Notes: a model not told the origin generated them from the sequence alone. 64,000 nucleotides of DNA from Lachnospiraceae bacterium C1.1 (GCA_030434875.1 JAUISW010000001.1:1251501-1315500); one strand, 5' to 3'. Positions 28,519 through 38,811 are shown, counted from the first letter of the stretch. Made by a program: numbers and translations.

Positions 28519-29162
28519 CTACTTTCAGCTTAAAAATGCTTGCAGTAATTGCTATGCTCATAGACCACAGCGCGGAAGTTATTTTTAATAATAACATGAC
28601 TATGCGAATGATAGGACGCCTGGCTTTTCCGATATATGCGTTTTTGATAGTCGAGGGTTTTCACAAAACAAGAAATAAGAAAAAATATCTTATCAGGCTT
28701 GCTCTGTTTGCGATTATTTCAGAGCTTCCATTTAATCTTGCCCTGCACAAAGGTCAATTGTTCTATCTCGACGCACAAAATGTTTTTTTTACCCTTGCTA
28801 TCGGGCTTGCAATGTTAATGGCTCTGGAGCGTTTTAAAAACAGCATATATCTGTCTGTATTAATCATTATTACAGCCTGTTTTTATGCTGAAACCCTTCA
28901 TACTGACTATAGTTACAGGGGCATACTTGTGATCCTCTTTTTTGAACTATGTCGTGATTGCCCTCTTATACGAAATATTTCGATAATGGCTGTCTTTATG
29001 AAAATAGCCTATTGGTTTAATGGCTATGCATCAGTTGCTCTGATACCGATTAGCTTTTATAATGAAAAGAAAGGTCCATCGTGTAAATACTTTTTCTATT
29101 GTTTTTACCCGGTTCATCTGTTAATATTGTATTTTATCGCCAAAAAAACAGGTATTTATTAA
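28515..29162 (+). CDS. TraX-family membrane protein
   Basis: 215 residues, about seven membrane helices. The start (LKMLAVIAMLIDHSAEVI) and MRMIGRLAFPIYAFLIVEGFHKT match the TraX family, named for F-plasmid pilin acetylase but widespread on Firmicute chromosomes with unknown function. The ATG overlaps the stop of the GH13-like gene, so the two are probably translated together. Confidence 0.82.
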   Translation: MTTFSLKMLAVIAMLIDHSAEVIFNNNMTMRMIGRLAFPIYAFLIVEGFHKTRNKKKYLIRLALFAIISELPFNLALHKGQLFYLDAQNVFFTLAIGLAMLMALERFKNSIYLSVLIIITACFYAETLHTDYSYRGILVILFFELCRDCPLIRNISIMAVFMKIAYWFNGYASVALIPISFYNEKKGPSCKYFFYCFYPVHLLILYFIAKKTGIY

Positions 29163-29248
29163 CAAAATTAATTTTAGTAAAAAACTACAGTAAATAGGGA
29201 TTCCTATAGTCTATAAAAGAGAAACACAATTTTTGGAGTGATTTAATT

Positions 29249-29791
29249 TTGTATCATTACATTAAACATTTTATTACTATAACCAAACACAAGATTCTTG
29301 TAGCAAAGGGTTGTTTTGCAGTTGGACTTTACTGGCAGGGAATCGTCCACGATCTTAGTAAATATTCCCCAACTGAATTCCTTGTCGGCGCCAAATATTA
29401 TCAGGGCAACCGTAGTCCGAACAACGGAGAACGTGAAGCTATCGGATACTCTTCCGCATGGCTTCATCACAAAGGAAGAAATAAACACCACTATGAATAT
29501 TGGATAGATTATTCGTCACAGACCAGCGGAGGAATTTTTATTCCGGTAAAAATGCCAACTAAATATGTTGTAGAAATGCTTATGGACAGAATCGCCGCTT
29601 CAAAGGTATATAATAAAAATAATTATACAAATGATATGCCTTTAAAGTATTTTACAAGATCAATGGCGATCATTCCTATGCATGAAGATACAAAAAGGCT
29701 TCTCTATGGGCTCCTCAGAATGCTTCAGGTATACGGAGAAGAAAAAACCTTTAATTTTATAAAAAGGAGGCTTCTAAAAAATGACCGGTGA
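29249..29791 (+). CDS. DUF5662-family protein
   Basis: 180 residues, soluble. Features are GIVHDLSKYSPTEF (~45-58) and SAWLHHKGRNKHHYEYW (~79-95), a His/Asp-rich pattern like that of metal-dependent HD-type proteins. The family is common in Clostridia and has no established function. Starts at TTG with TTGGAGTGA about 10 bases upstream. It overlaps the next gene by 11 bases. Confidence 0.7.
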   Translation: MYHYIKHFITITKHKILVAKGCFAVGLYWQGIVHDLSKYSPTEFLVGAKYYQGNRSPNNGEREAIGYSSAWLHHKGRNKHHYEYWIDYSSQTSGGIFIPVKMPTKYVVEMLMDRIAASKVYNKNNYTNDMPLKYFTRSMAIIPMHEDTKRLLYGLLRMLQVYGEEKTFNFIKRRLLKNDR

Positions 29792-30290
29792 GAAAAATGC
29801 TGAAGAAGTTGTAAAAATCTTGAACATGCAGGAAGAGATCCTGCAGTTTGAACATTTTACAAATGAAGATGCGCTTGAGCTAGGTAATTTAATGCTAAGC
29901 GAAGCTAAAGTAAGAGATCTGAATGCTGCGATAAGCATCAGACGCAGTAATGGAGCTATTGTCTATCAGGCAATGATGGATGGCACAACTCCAGATAATC
30001 TTGAATGGCTTGATAGAAAGTTCAATACAGTTATCAGAGTTGAAAGCAGTTCACTGCTTTGGTTTATGAAAATGAAGGAAAACGATATTACTATGCAGAA
30101 TAAAGGCCTTGAAGATGGCTTTTATGCAACATGCGGCGGTGGTTTTCCAATTCGTGTAGAAGAAACCGGAGTTATTGGTGCCATTCTTGTTTCCGGTCTG
30201 ACTCATGCAGCAGACCATGATTTTATTGTTAAATGTCTCTCGAAGTACCTTCACACTGATGAAGTTCCGCGACTTCGCACTATAAATTAA
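29781..30290 (+). CDS. UPF0303/HbpS-like (GlcG family) protein
   Basis: 169 residues. FTNEDALELGNLMLSEA and GGGFPIRVEETGVIGAILVSGL are typical of the UPF0303/GlcG/HbpS fold. Some members bind or degrade haem; this has not been shown for this subgroup. AAGGAGG lies 10 bases before ATG 29781, inside the end of the DUF5662 gene, so the two are coupled. apt follows after 19 bases. Confidence 0.75.
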   Translation: MTGEKNAEEVVKILNMQEEILQFEHFTNEDALELGNLMLSEAKVRDLNAAISIRRSNGAIVYQAMMDGTTPDNLEWLDRKFNTVIRVESSSLLWFMKMKENDITMQNKGLEDGFYATCGGGFPIRVEETGVIGAILVSGLTHAADHDFIVKCLSKYLHTDEVPRLRTIN

Positions 30291-30309
30291 GTTTTGATTG
30301 GAGAAAGAA

Positions 30310-30846
30310 ATGATTAAAGAAAAAGTTGAAGATTATATTAGGACAATACCTGACTTTCCTCAGAAGGGTGTAATGTTCAGAGATATCACCACTGTTTTAA
30401 GTGATGCAGATGGCCTTAAAATGGCTATAGATGAAATGGCAAAACTTCTGGAGGGAGTTGAATTTGATGTCCTTGCAGGTGCAGAATCCAGAGGATTCAT
30501 ATTTGGCACAGCTCTTGCCTATAACCTTCACAAGCCTCTTGTTCTTATCAGAAAAAAGGGTAAGCTTCCCGGAGAAACTGTAAGTCAGGAGTACTCACTT
30601 GAATACGGTACAGCCACTATCGAAATGCATAAAGATTCTATAAAGCCCGGACAGAAGGTAGTTCTTGTAGATGACCTTATCGCCACAGGCGGAACAATTG
30701 AAGCTTCGGCAAAACTCGTTGAAAAGCTTGGAGGAGAAGTTGTTAAAATGATTTTCCTCCTTGAACTTGAAGGACTTAATGGTCACAAAATGCTTGAAGA
30801 AAAAGGTTATTCCGTTGGATCTGTGGTTACATATCCCGGAAAATAA
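30310..30846 (+). CDS. apt: Adenine phosphoribosyltransferase
   Basis: 178 residues. It has the family start (IPDFPQKGVMFRDITTVL), AGAESRGFIFG and the PRPP-binding motif VLVDDLIATGGT. It salvages adenine to AMP using PRPP; cytosolic. ATG 30310 lies 7 bases after GGAG; the TTG at 30298 is part of the ribosome-site region. A terminator follows 16 bases after the stop. Confidence 0.95.
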   Translation: MIKEKVEDYIRTIPDFPQKGVMFRDITTVLSDADGLKMAIDEMAKLLEGVEFDVLAGAESRGFIFGTALAYNLHKPLVLIRKKGKLPGETVSQEYSLEYGTATIEMHKDSIKPGQKVVLVDDLIATGGTIEASAKLVEKLGGEVVKMIFLLELEGLNGHKMLEEKGYSVGSVVTYPGK

Positions 30847-30862
30847 TATAGTAAGAAACTGT

Positions 30863-30895
30863 AAAAGGACTCAGACAAATCTGAGTCCTTTTTAA
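30863..30895 (+). terminator. rho-independent terminator after apt
   Basis: A perfect 12-bp stem AAAAGGACTCAG/CTGAGTCCTTTT (30863-30874 and 30881-30892) with a T-run. Confidence 0.9.
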
Positions 30896-30909
30896 TATTA
30901 AAAATCATA

Positions 30910-32184
30910 TTAGTAAACCACAACACAGGTTCCATCTTCCACCATATCATATAGTTCATATGCAAAACTCTTCGGAAGATTTATGCAGCCATGTGATCCT
31001 GATGTTCTCCAGATATTTCCTCCAAATCTGCTTCTCCAGGTCGCATCATGAAGTCCGACACCGGTCCAGGTCAATCTAAGCCATCTGTGAACATGTGAAA
31101 CATAGTCAGCACCTTTCAGATCCTTTTCTTTCTTTTTTTCTGTAACATAAAAGGTTCCGCTGGGTGTTTCTCTCTTTCCGCTCTTTCCTGTCACGCAATC
31201 CGAGCTTACCGTACAATTACCGGAAACATAATAATATACTCTCTGCTCTGATTTATCTACTTCTATATAAGTATCCGGAAGATTGTGATTGTCCATTTCA
31301 ACTTTCATGATAGGCTTTCTGGATTCCTCAGAAGTAAGATTTCGTGCAAGATTTTTAATAGCATTCCTCTCCTCTTCCGAATTTACAACGTCGCCCCAGG
31401 TACCACCTTGAACAGTGATTTCCTCACCCTTATGATTTACAAAGTTAAATGAAAGACTCCCGCTGGTATCATAACTGTTTATCTTCTTTTTCGCTGAAGC
31501 TTTCAGTTCCTCATTTACATCAAGGGCTTTCATTAGCTCATCTTCAGATTCTGCGGAATTTGCTTTGGCAGAAACAATAAAATCTACATCATTAAAGGAT
31601 ATTGTCTTCCCGTTCGTATAGCTCACGCTCCAATTCTGAATTTTATCAGAAAAATCACGCATTAACTGAAGCTGTTCCGTATCAGACTCTAGATAATAAT
31701 CTGTAAGATCAAAATTTCCATTATAAGAATTATCAGCGATTGACTGCATTAGAGTCTCAATATCTACTTTTTCAGATATATGTCCTTCATTTTTTAATAC
31801 TCCATTTGACGAAATGATCGCCCTCTGAAAATCTTTTCTCGAAGGATTATCTACACTTATGATTATATCGTTTTTTAAGGTTTCAAAATCATTGACCTTT
31901 GATATTGTTTTTTTAGGATTATAAATCAATGGAATCGAGAGATCCGGATAAAAGGTTGCTTTTACAACATATGAGGCTATATAATTACCACTTTCTGTAA
32001 GCGAAACGCTGCCTATGTCTTTTATATAACTGTCCCCCGGACGATCGATCTGATGTGATAATATATTATACCTGTAGCCTGTTAATGCTGCAGCAACTAT
32101 AATAGATGCTAAAATAAATAATGACACAGCTAAAGCTGTCAAAAGCTTTGAACTGCCTTTCCCCTTAAAAATATTTCCCTTCAT
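30910..32184 (-). CDS. L,D-transpeptidase (YkuD type) with N-terminal membrane anchor
   Basis: 424 residues. A membrane helix at ~14-36 is followed by a peptidoglycan-binding (PG_binding_4-like) region and a C-terminal YkuD domain with the motif SGSHGCINLP, where H398 and C400 are the catalytic pair. Such enzymes make 3-3 cross-links or attach groups in peptidoglycan; extracellular. GGAG precedes ATG 32184. Monocistronic by layout. Confidence 0.9.
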   Translation of the reverse strand: MKGNIFKGKGSSKLLTALAVSLFILASIIVAAALTGYRYNILSHQIDRPGDSYIKDIGSVSLTESGNYIASYVVKATFYPDLSIPLIYNPKKTISKVNDFETLKNDIIISVDNPSRKDFQRAIISSNGVLKNEGHISEKVDIETLMQSIADNSYNGNFDLTDYYLESDTEQLQLMRDFSDKIQNWSVSYTNGKTISFNDVDFIVSAKANSAESEDELMKALDVNEELKASAKKKINSYDTSGSLSFNFVNHKGEEITVQGGTWGDVVNSEEERNAIKNLARNLTSEESRKPIMKVEMDNHNLPDTYIEVDKSEQRVYYYVSGNCTVSSDCVTGKSGKRETPSGTFYVTEKKKEKDLKGADYVSHVHRWLRLTWTGVGLHDATWRSRFGGNIWRTSGSHGCINLPKSFAYELYDMVEDGTCVVVY

Positions 32185-32249
32185 GAATAAAACTCCAATT
32201 TACATACCAAATTTTAACCCTGTTTGTAATTGTACCACACAATTTATTT

Positions 32250-32287
32250 TAAAAAAAGCAAAATCCTATGCAAAAAACATAGGATTT
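32250..32287 (-). terminator. terminator of the tannase-like gene
   Basis: Stem AAATCCTATG/CATAGGATTT (32261-32270 and 32278-32287) is followed on the minus strand by TGCTTTTTTT. Confidence 0.85.
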
Positions 32288-32334
32288 CACTTTTAAGGAT
32301 TTATTATTCAATATAAAACTTATTAACTATATTA

Positions 32335-34293
32335 TTACTGACAAATCTCATTGATCCAATCAATAAATGTTCCCGTGCTGGTTCCTTCATTGCTTCCGTG
32401 TGTCATATCCCATACAAGATGATAATCAACGTTAAGTCCTTTCATCTGCGCTGCAAGTAAAATATTATAACCAATCGAGAATGAAGTATGCTGATCAGCA
32501 GTTCCGCTTCTGTCCCTCCAGTAAAGAGCAGGATCTACAGCGGAATATCCATCATTTCCAAGAAGTATTTCTGTAGCATTTAATAAACTTGTCTGAGTAT
32601 CGATAAGGTCAGCATTATCACCTGTAAGTGCATCTTCTATATATGAATCGACTACATCTTTGTCAAATCCGTCAAGCTCAGAAAGCTCATCATAATTATC
32701 CTGCATAATCTTAGCAATACTTGCTGAAAAATGTACTGTATCTTCATCAGCTGTTCCAAATGCATCATTTTCTGCTGACATATCAAGAGCATCAAATCCC
32801 GGAATTGCTTTATTTCTCTGATTTACAAGTCCGGTACCTATCATAAATCCATCCATATCTGTAACTGTCCATGTGCCGTCATCATTTTTTGTAAGCCATG
32901 AATCATAGTCTGTATATGCTGTTTCAGGATCAATATCACCATTTTCAACTGCTGCATTTAATGCATCTGAAATATTCTGCAGTATTGCATCGTAATATGT
33001 TCCTTCACGAAGACCTGTAAGGGTAAGTGCATTTCCATTCTCATCAGTTAAATTGAGACTGTTAAGATAACCAATAAACGCATCAGCTTCAAGTTCCTGA
33101 AGTCTCTTCTCAAAATCGGTTATACTTCCATTGTAAACACCACCATCATCTACGAGATTTACCCACCACCATGCATAAGCAAGATCGGCATTTTCAAAAT
33201 CTGCTATAGGGCAATATAACTGGGCGGCATAAATATTGTCAGGATATGCACTTGTATATGTGCCGTCATCATTTTTAGTTACGCCAAGTGTGCCTGCTTC
33301 ATACATATATTCATAATATTCGGACATATTTCCTGATGCTCCGAGAATAGAACTCATCTGACCACCACCTGATGTTCCTACAGACACAATTTTGTCTGTA
33401 TCACCCGGAATAATATCTGTATTAGCTCTAAGTTCAATAATTCCTGATTTAAGATCAGCCATCTGCGTAGGAGCTTTTCCGGTATGTGTAGTACCATCTT
33501 CAGCAAAAGCATCTCTGCTGCGTCCGCCTGCAGCCACATAGATCATACCCTGATCAATATAGTCAGTATTTACTTTCTTGGGTTCGCTTGATCTCCATCC
33601 GCCCATTTCATTTGCATAAACTATTGGCGCTGTATCAGCTGTATAATTTCCAACTGCTGCATCATGATTAATTCCTGTAACATTACCTTCTTCGTCAACT
33701 TCCATGTATTCTGCAGGAACATATACCAGCATTGTCTGATTCGTAAGATTTGTTATATTTCCATTAATATATACACCCTGATAGACTTCACCCTGATTTG
33801 CCTCATCCATAAGACCACCAAGCTCACCACCGGCTTTAGCCTGATTATCTCCTTTATCAGTATCTTCATCCCCGTTGTCAATTGACTCTGCATTATTTGC
33901 CCCGACATTTATAGCCTGAAGTTCTCGTGTTATAGGCTCTCCCTCTTCATCAACGGCTGCAAGTGTATAATATTTACCATCTTCGCTCAATACCCATTTA
34001 TATACACCGGCTTCAATTCCTGCAGAATAGTCCAGATAAATTGATGTGTCAATAGTAGTATTTGCAACATCAGAAGCATATGATGATGCATCTTCAGCTA
34101 CTGCTGTTTCTGTACTTGCTTCCGAGGCTGTTTCTATAGTCTCTGTAGAGATCTCAGAACTTTCTGTTCCGGATTCGGATACATTTTCAATCGGAACAGA
34201 TGCTTCTTCAACATTTTTTGTTCCTGCACATGCTGTCAACGATAAACAGACAGCCATAGAAATCGCTGCTATTGATAAAGATTTCTTACGCAT
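32335..34293 (-). CDS. Secreted alpha/beta-hydrolase lipoprotein, subtype-B tannase-like
   Basis: 652 residues. A lipoprotein signal (lipobox LTAC, Cys ~22) and a Ser/Thr/Glu-rich linker (~25-75) precede the hydrolase. Motifs match bacterial subtype-B tannases: nucleophile elbow GTSGGGQMS, YCPIADFENADLAYAW, LYWRDRSG and a late DMTHG with the likely catalytic His. Such enzymes split gallate esters of plant tannins. It has insertions relative to the ~470-residue Lactobacillus enzymes. Extracellular. The lipidated form and the gallate-decarboxylase-type genes at 43.8-47.1 kb make tannin use plausible, but another aryl-ester substrate is possible. GAGAGG precedes ATG 34293. Divergent from the two-component system. 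Confidence 0.65.
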   Translation of the reverse strand: MRKKSLSIAAISMAVCLSLTACAGTKNVEEASVPIENVSESGTESSEISTETIETASEASTETAVAEDASSYASDVANTTIDTSIYLDYSAGIEAGVYKWVLSEDGKYYTLAAVDEEGEPITRELQAINVGANNAESIDNGDEDTDKGDNQAKAGGELGGLMDEANQGEVYQGVYINGNITNLTNQTMLVYVPAEYMEVDEEGNVTGINHDAAVGNYTADTAPIVYANEMGGWRSSEPKKVNTDYIDQGMIYVAAGGRSRDAFAEDGTTHTGKAPTQMADLKSGIIELRANTDIIPGDTDKIVSVGTSGGGQMSSILGASGNMSEYYEYMYEAGTLGVTKNDDGTYTSAYPDNIYAAQLYCPIADFENADLAYAWWWVNLVDDGGVYNGSITDFEKRLQELEADAFIGYLNSLNLTDENGNALTLTGLREGTYYDAILQNISDALNAAVENGDIDPETAYTDYDSWLTKNDDGTWTVTDMDGFMIGTGLVNQRNKAIPGFDALDMSAENDAFGTADEDTVHFSASIAKIMQDNYDELSELDGFDKDVVDSYIEDALTGDNADLIDTQTSLLNATEILLGNDGYSAVDPALYWRDRSGTADQHTSFSIGYNILLAAQMKGLNVDYHLVWDMTHGSNEGTSTGTFIDWINEICQ

Positions 34294-34335
34294 TAAATAT
34301 ACCTCTCTTTGAATTTGTCTTTAGTTATTTTATGT

Positions 34336-34373
34336 ATATTATGATAAAATTAAACTGTGGCAAAATTATGCCA
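34336..34373 (-). promoter_or_regulatory. promoter of the tannase-like gene with TGGCA-N6-TGCCA palindrome
   Basis: On the minus strand TTGCCA (34358-34363) and TAATAT (34336-34341) are 16 bases apart. The -35 box is one half of the inverted repeat TGGCA-AAATTA-TGCCA (34358-34373). The site lies in the gap between this gene and the divergent response regulator gene. Confidence 0.45.
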
Positions 34374-34419
34374 TGATTGTATTTTAAAATTACAAAATCC
34401 ATGTTTTTAAGGTGAAAAT

Positions 34420-35135
34420 ATGAATCAGACAAAAGTAATGATCTTTGATGATAATCCTGCAGTGCACGAAAGCCTAAGTAAATATCTGACAAATGAAAAT
34501 ATGATCATCAAAAGCTTTTTCGATGGAACTAATGCTCTTCAGGAATTCGAAAAATTTTCTCCGGATATTCTGATACTCGATATAATGATGCCGGGTATGT
34601 CAGGCACTGATATCTGCCGTGAAATACGAAAAAACAGCAATGTGCCAATTATTATGCTAAGCGCAAGATCAGAAGAATTTGACAGAGTACTTGGTCTCGA
34701 ACTTGGTGCAGATGATTATGTTACAAAACCATTTTCTCCAAGAGAGCTTACTGTAAGAATAAAAAACATATTAAGAAGGGTTAATCCTTCCCAAGCTGCA
34801 AATATAAACAATTCAGTAAAGACTTACTTAGATCTTCATGTTGATACGGAACGCTATGAAGTTAAAGTCAAAAATGAACTGATCGAAGCTACTCCAAAAG
34901 AAGTAGAGATTCTTGCCTATTTCATAGATCATGCAGAAAAAGTGGTCAGCCGAGAACAGCTCATAAATGCTCTTTGGGGATATGAATATTATGGAAATAC
35001 TCGTGCGGTAGACAATCAGATAAAAAGAATACGAAAAAAATTGCTGATATAAATACAGAGGCTGAATTCACTATCAACTCTATATATGGCGTAGGTTACA
35101 AGCTGGAAAAGAAAGAAGAAAGAATCGATAAATGA
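34420..35135 (+). pseudogene. OmpR/PhoB-family response regulator split by a -1 frameshift at an A7 tract
   Basis: The receiver domain (residues 1-~115) has the acidic pocket D10/D11, phospho-acceptor D54 (ILDIMMPG) and TKPF. The winged-helix DNA-binding domain follows. In the first frame translation stops at 35052 after RKKLLI (210 residues). The missing end (EFTINSIYGVGYKLE) continues in the -1 frame to TGA 35133-35135, giving 238 residues, the usual length. The switch point is A AAA AAA (35034-35040), in phase for -1 slippage. The -1 frame ends exactly at the ATGA start of the kinase gene, so it was the original end. It may be a true mutation, an 8-to-7 A sequencing error, or programmed slippage. 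Confidence 0.75.
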
Positions 35136-36382
35136 TGCCAGAAAAAAATATAAATGATAAAAGAACCTTTATTATTCTTATTATAATAATATTTATCGCC
35201 GGCGAAGCTTTAGGAATTTTTTTCATTAGACTATTTTTTATACGTCTCGAAACTGTTGATTTTAAATTGCTGGCAAACAACTTTGCCTCTCAATATGCAG
35301 AAAATGGAACAATCGAACACGACAACGATTTAATTGTAAGGGTTTATGATAAAGAACATAACCTTCTTTGGTCAGACAGCTATGATACTGATGAAAATAA
35401 AATATTTACATCGGCAAGAATTGATTTTGAGAAATTATTAGACAGATATAATAGCACTGTTTTTAACAAGAAGATCGTTTGTAACCTTGAACATATTGAA
35501 GGTCTCGAAGATGAATCGCTTATAATAGCAGTCCCGGTATACAGATCAGGTAAGATCATCGCTGCATTATATCTTCTTCATGCTGCAAAAGCCTACAGCT
35601 CGTCATTACTAGGTTTTATCATAATATTTACTTTTTCTTTACTTCTCGCAGTTTTAACAATATATCATTATCATATTAAACTAATAAAAAAATCTGCCGA
35701 AATAGATGAAACCAGACGCCATTACGTGGCAAATATCAGCCATGAGTTAAAATCTCCCATTGCCTCGATCAAAGCACTAACTGAAACACTTGCTGATGGT
35801 CTGGTAACTGATGAAGCAGAACTTTCAAGATATTATGGAGTTATCATATCTGAATCCAATCGTCTTGAAAAGCTTGTGGCAGATATTCTCGAGCTCTCAC
35901 GGCTACAATCCAATATTATCTCTTTTAATAAAACAAATGTTGATCCAAACGAAATCGCAGATGAACTTAATGAAAAATATAAAATAATCTGCGAGGATAG
36001 CGATATCAATTTTATTATTGATGATTCATTTTATAGATTAAAAACTCTTTATACAGATATTGATAGAATTAAACAAGTACTTGGGATCATTATAAATAAT
36101 TCAATGAAATTTACTGATCTGGGAGGAATGATACGAATCTATGCCAAAGACCATGAAAAACACTCATGTATATATGTCTCCGATGATGGAGCGGGCATGA
36201 CCGAAGAAATTAAAAAACACATATTTGAAAGATTTTACAAATCCTCTGATGATAAAAACAAAAGCGGTACAGGACTTGGAATGGCCATTATGCAGGAAAT
36301 AATCACAGGGCTCAACGAAAAATGCGGCATAGAAAGTTCAGAGGGAAAAGGCACGACTATTTGGTTTACAGTCTCGCATTAA
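35132..36382 (+). CDS. Membrane sensor histidine kinase
   Basis: 416 residues. Helices at ~12-36 and ~158-178 bracket an extracellular sensor of ~120 residues. HisKA has YVANISHELKSPIA with H204 as the phosphorylation site. The ATPase domain has N-box NNSMKF, G1 SDDGAGM and G2 GTGLGMAI. It pairs with the response regulator, whose full-length frame overlaps it by 4 bases. No HAMP is obvious. The signal is unknown. Confidence 0.92.
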   Translation: MMPEKNINDKRTFIILIIIIFIAGEALGIFFIRLFFIRLETVDFKLLANNFASQYAENGTIEHDNDLIVRVYDKEHNLLWSDSYDTDENKIFTSARIDFEKLLDRYNSTVFNKKIVCNLEHIEGLEDESLIIAVPVYRSGKIIAALYLLHAAKAYSSSLLGFIIIFTFSLLLAVLTIYHYHIKLIKKSAEIDETRRHYVANISHELKSPIASIKALTETLADGLVTDEAELSRYYGVIISESNRLEKLVADILELSRLQSNIISFNKTNVDPNEIADELNEKYKIICEDSDINFIIDDSFYRLKTLYTDIDRIKQVLGIIINNSMKFTDLGGMIRIYAKDHEKHSCIYVSDDGAGMTEEIKKHIFERFYKSSDDKNKSGTGLGMAIMQEIITGLNEKCGIESSEGKGTTIWFTVSH

Positions 36383-36386
36383 CAGG

Positions 36387-36577
36387 CCCACAGTAGATGC
36401 GGGTTCCTGTAATTAAGTCACCAAAACATATGACTTTTCGTCACTTCGTGCCTCAAAGTCATGCAAACAGGCCATTTAAATGCAGCTGCGCTGCGGGCCT
36501 GTTTGACACATGTTAAAGTTTATCATACGGAACCCGCAGTAAATGCGGGTTCCGGTAATTAAGTCACCAAAACATAT
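36387..36577 (+). repeat. pair of ~45-bp direct repeats with hairpins, between the kinase and a chemoreceptor
   Basis: Copies at 36387-36431 and 36533-36577 share CAGTA-ATGCGGGTTCC and the exact AATTAAGTCACCAAAACATA stretch. The second contains a perfect stem GGAACCCGCA/TGCGGGTTCC. Between them are ATGACTTT/AAAGTCAT and AAACAGGCC/GGCCTGTTT stems. Not related in sequence to the MITE. The role is unknown; it may terminate the two converging genes. Confidence 0.6.
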
Positions 36578-36669
36578 ACTATTTTGTTACCCTTCCGGAG
36601 AAATTTGAAGTAAATAGTAACCTGCATTTATTGCAGATCCCTGTTTTATAAAGCTATATTTACATTTTT

Positions 36670-38679
36670 TTACTTAAAGAATGCCATATCCTGATTAAGC
36701 TTCTCTGCCACAGTCTTGAGTGAATCGGCTGATTCAGCGAGACTGGTTACCGTAACTGACAATTCATCAACAGCTGCTCCGGTCGTTTCTGATGATGCTG
36801 CATTCTCCTGGCTGATAGCTGATAATGATGACATAGCATCCGAAACCACGCCATTAGACTCTACGCACGATGCAACCTCATTATCAATTACCTTAATCTT
36901 ATCAACAGTTGAATTAATATCATTCAAAATATCATTAACACTTGAAACTGTTGTATTGATAACATCCTGCTGATGATTGTTCTCATTCTGGACAGAACCT
37001 GCCATCTCTACTGCCGCACGTGATTTTGTCAGCAAAAGATCCATTTCCGAACGAATACCATTAGCAAGATTTTTGGAATTATCTGCCAGATGGCTTATTT
37101 CATCAGCAACTACAGCAAATCCTTTTCCGGCTTCGCCCGCCCTTGCTGCTTCGATAGAAGCATTAAGAGACAAAAGATTCGTCTGAGCCGCAATAGAAGC
37201 AATTTCTTCGACCTTACTGTTGATATTGTCTACTGATTCTCCTGTAGATCCTACCTGAGCCGAAATCTGGGCGATGCTTTCACTCATATTCTGACTGCTT
37301 TTCTGGAGGGCATCTAAGCTTTCAGCCGAAACATTGCTGGCTTCCTGCATATTATTTGCAAGATTTGCCAACTCATCTGTTTCTTTTTCTACCTTAGCTG
37401 TAGCATCACTTATACTTGCTACATTTTCCGTTACATTTTGAATCTCATTTGCCTGCTGCGTTGCACCACTGGCAATTTCCTGTACAGCAGTTGCAACACT
37501 CTCAGATGTATCAGAAATCTGATTTGCTGTTTCTGCAAGATTTTCAGATGAATTATTTACCTCAGCAGTTGAAGATTTAATATTAGTTATTATCTTGCTC
37601 AAAGTATTAATCACAGTATTAGTACTGTTGATTATACTTCCAAATTCATCAGTTCGTTCTGTATATTTTTCGATAGGTGAAAAAACTCCTTCGGCAAGCT
37701 TTCCAATACTGTCTGTAAGTACATTTAATGGTTTAATAAATGAGCTGGCCATATTCAAAGATATTATTACGGCTACAATAAGCATTATTACACCGATAAT
37801 AACAGTAACTAGGGCACTGTGTCTTGCCGATGCAGTAGTAATATTATAATTAACGGCTGTAACAACGGTCCAACCTGTAACTGAATCTTTGTTATAAGCC
37901 ATTATGAGTTTTACAGAATTATGTGTATTGATATAGTTTCCTGTATCCTTGCCACTGGTAAAGAATTCCGAGCTGCTATAATTCTGTGCTTCCTCATCAG
38001 CTCCTATTTCATATGAAGAATGAGCGATTATATCACCATTTCGTCCGACGATGAATGATTCTTCTCCTGCCGATGTATCTACTTCAGAAAGAAGAAAGTC
38101 ATGCAAGAAGCCAAGATCATAAGACTTCTGAACAACTCCGACTACATTTTCTGACTTATCCTTTACCGGAACTGCTAATACGACAATTCTGGAACCTGTA
38201 GCTTTTGAAATAAGAACATCAGAAATATATTCACTGCCCTTAAGACATTCCTTAAAGTAGTCGCGATCACCAACATTTACCAGATCACCGGATGTTCTTA
38301 TTATCTGCTGACCTGTTGAATCTGATATTACAATATCATTTGTATCATTTAACCATTTATTAAGAGCAATAAGATAATTTTTCATCTCCTCTTCATTATG
38401 TTTTTCTGTATCAGTCAGATACTCTACGGTATATGGATTTTCAGCTACAGATTCAAGCACGCGTAAATTTTGATTAAAAAGACATGCAAATTCTGCCTCC
38501 AAAAGAGCTGTCTGACGTGAGCTTATACTCATAGAATCATCAATAGCCTGATTCATGGAATTGTTATAGCTAATTATTAATGAAACAGCAATGGGAACGA
38601 TACAAATTAACATCATTACTGCTATTAACTTAAATTTCACACTTGATTTAGCTTTTGTTTTCGCCCTTTTTTTTGCCAT
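36670..38679 (-). CDS. Methyl-accepting chemotaxis protein with double-Cache-type sensor
   Basis: 669 residues. Membrane helix ~16-36, an extracellular region of ~240 residues with dCache features ([35 protein letters not shown]), second helix ~285-305, HAMP and a signalling domain with [21 protein letters not shown]. The DRDYFKE pattern is typical of Cache domains that bind amino acids or related ligands, but the ligand is not known. GGAGGGG lies just before ATG 38679; a TTG 12 bases earlier is not favoured. Confidence 0.9.
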   Translation of the reverse strand: MAKKRAKTKAKSSVKFKLIAVMMLICIVPIAVSLIISYNNSMNQAIDDSMSISSRQTALLEAEFACLFNQNLRVLESVAENPYTVEYLTDTEKHNEEEMKNYLIALNKWLNDTNDIVISDSTGQQIIRTSGDLVNVGDRDYFKECLKGSEYISDVLISKATGSRIVVLAVPVKDKSENVVGVVQKSYDLGFLHDFLLSEVDTSAGEESFIVGRNGDIIAHSSYEIGADEEAQNYSSSEFFTSGKDTGNYINTHNSVKLIMAYNKDSVTGWTVVTAVNYNITTASARHSALVTVIIGVIMLIVAVIISLNMASSFIKPLNVLTDSIGKLAEGVFSPIEKYTERTDEFGSIINSTNTVINTLSKIITNIKSSTAEVNNSSENLAETANQISDTSESVATAVQEIASGATQQANEIQNVTENVASISDATAKVEKETDELANLANNMQEASNVSAESLDALQKSSQNMSESIAQISAQVGSTGESVDNINSKVEEIASIAAQTNLLSLNASIEAARAGEAGKGFAVVADEISHLADNSKNLANGIRSEMDLLLTKSRAAVEMAGSVQNENNHQQDVINTTVSSVNDILNDINSTVDKIKVIDNEVASCVESNGVVSDAMSSLSAISQENAASSETTGAAVDELSVTVTSLAESADSLKTVAEKLNQDMAFFK

Positions 38680-38811
38680 AATCCCCTCCAATTACTTATG
38701 CCTGACTGTCAAACACATGTAACCATAAAAGTTTTCCATATTATATTTCGTCTATATATTAAAAAATATAATAGATTAAACAATTTTATTTAGAACTATT
38801 TTCTGTGCAAT

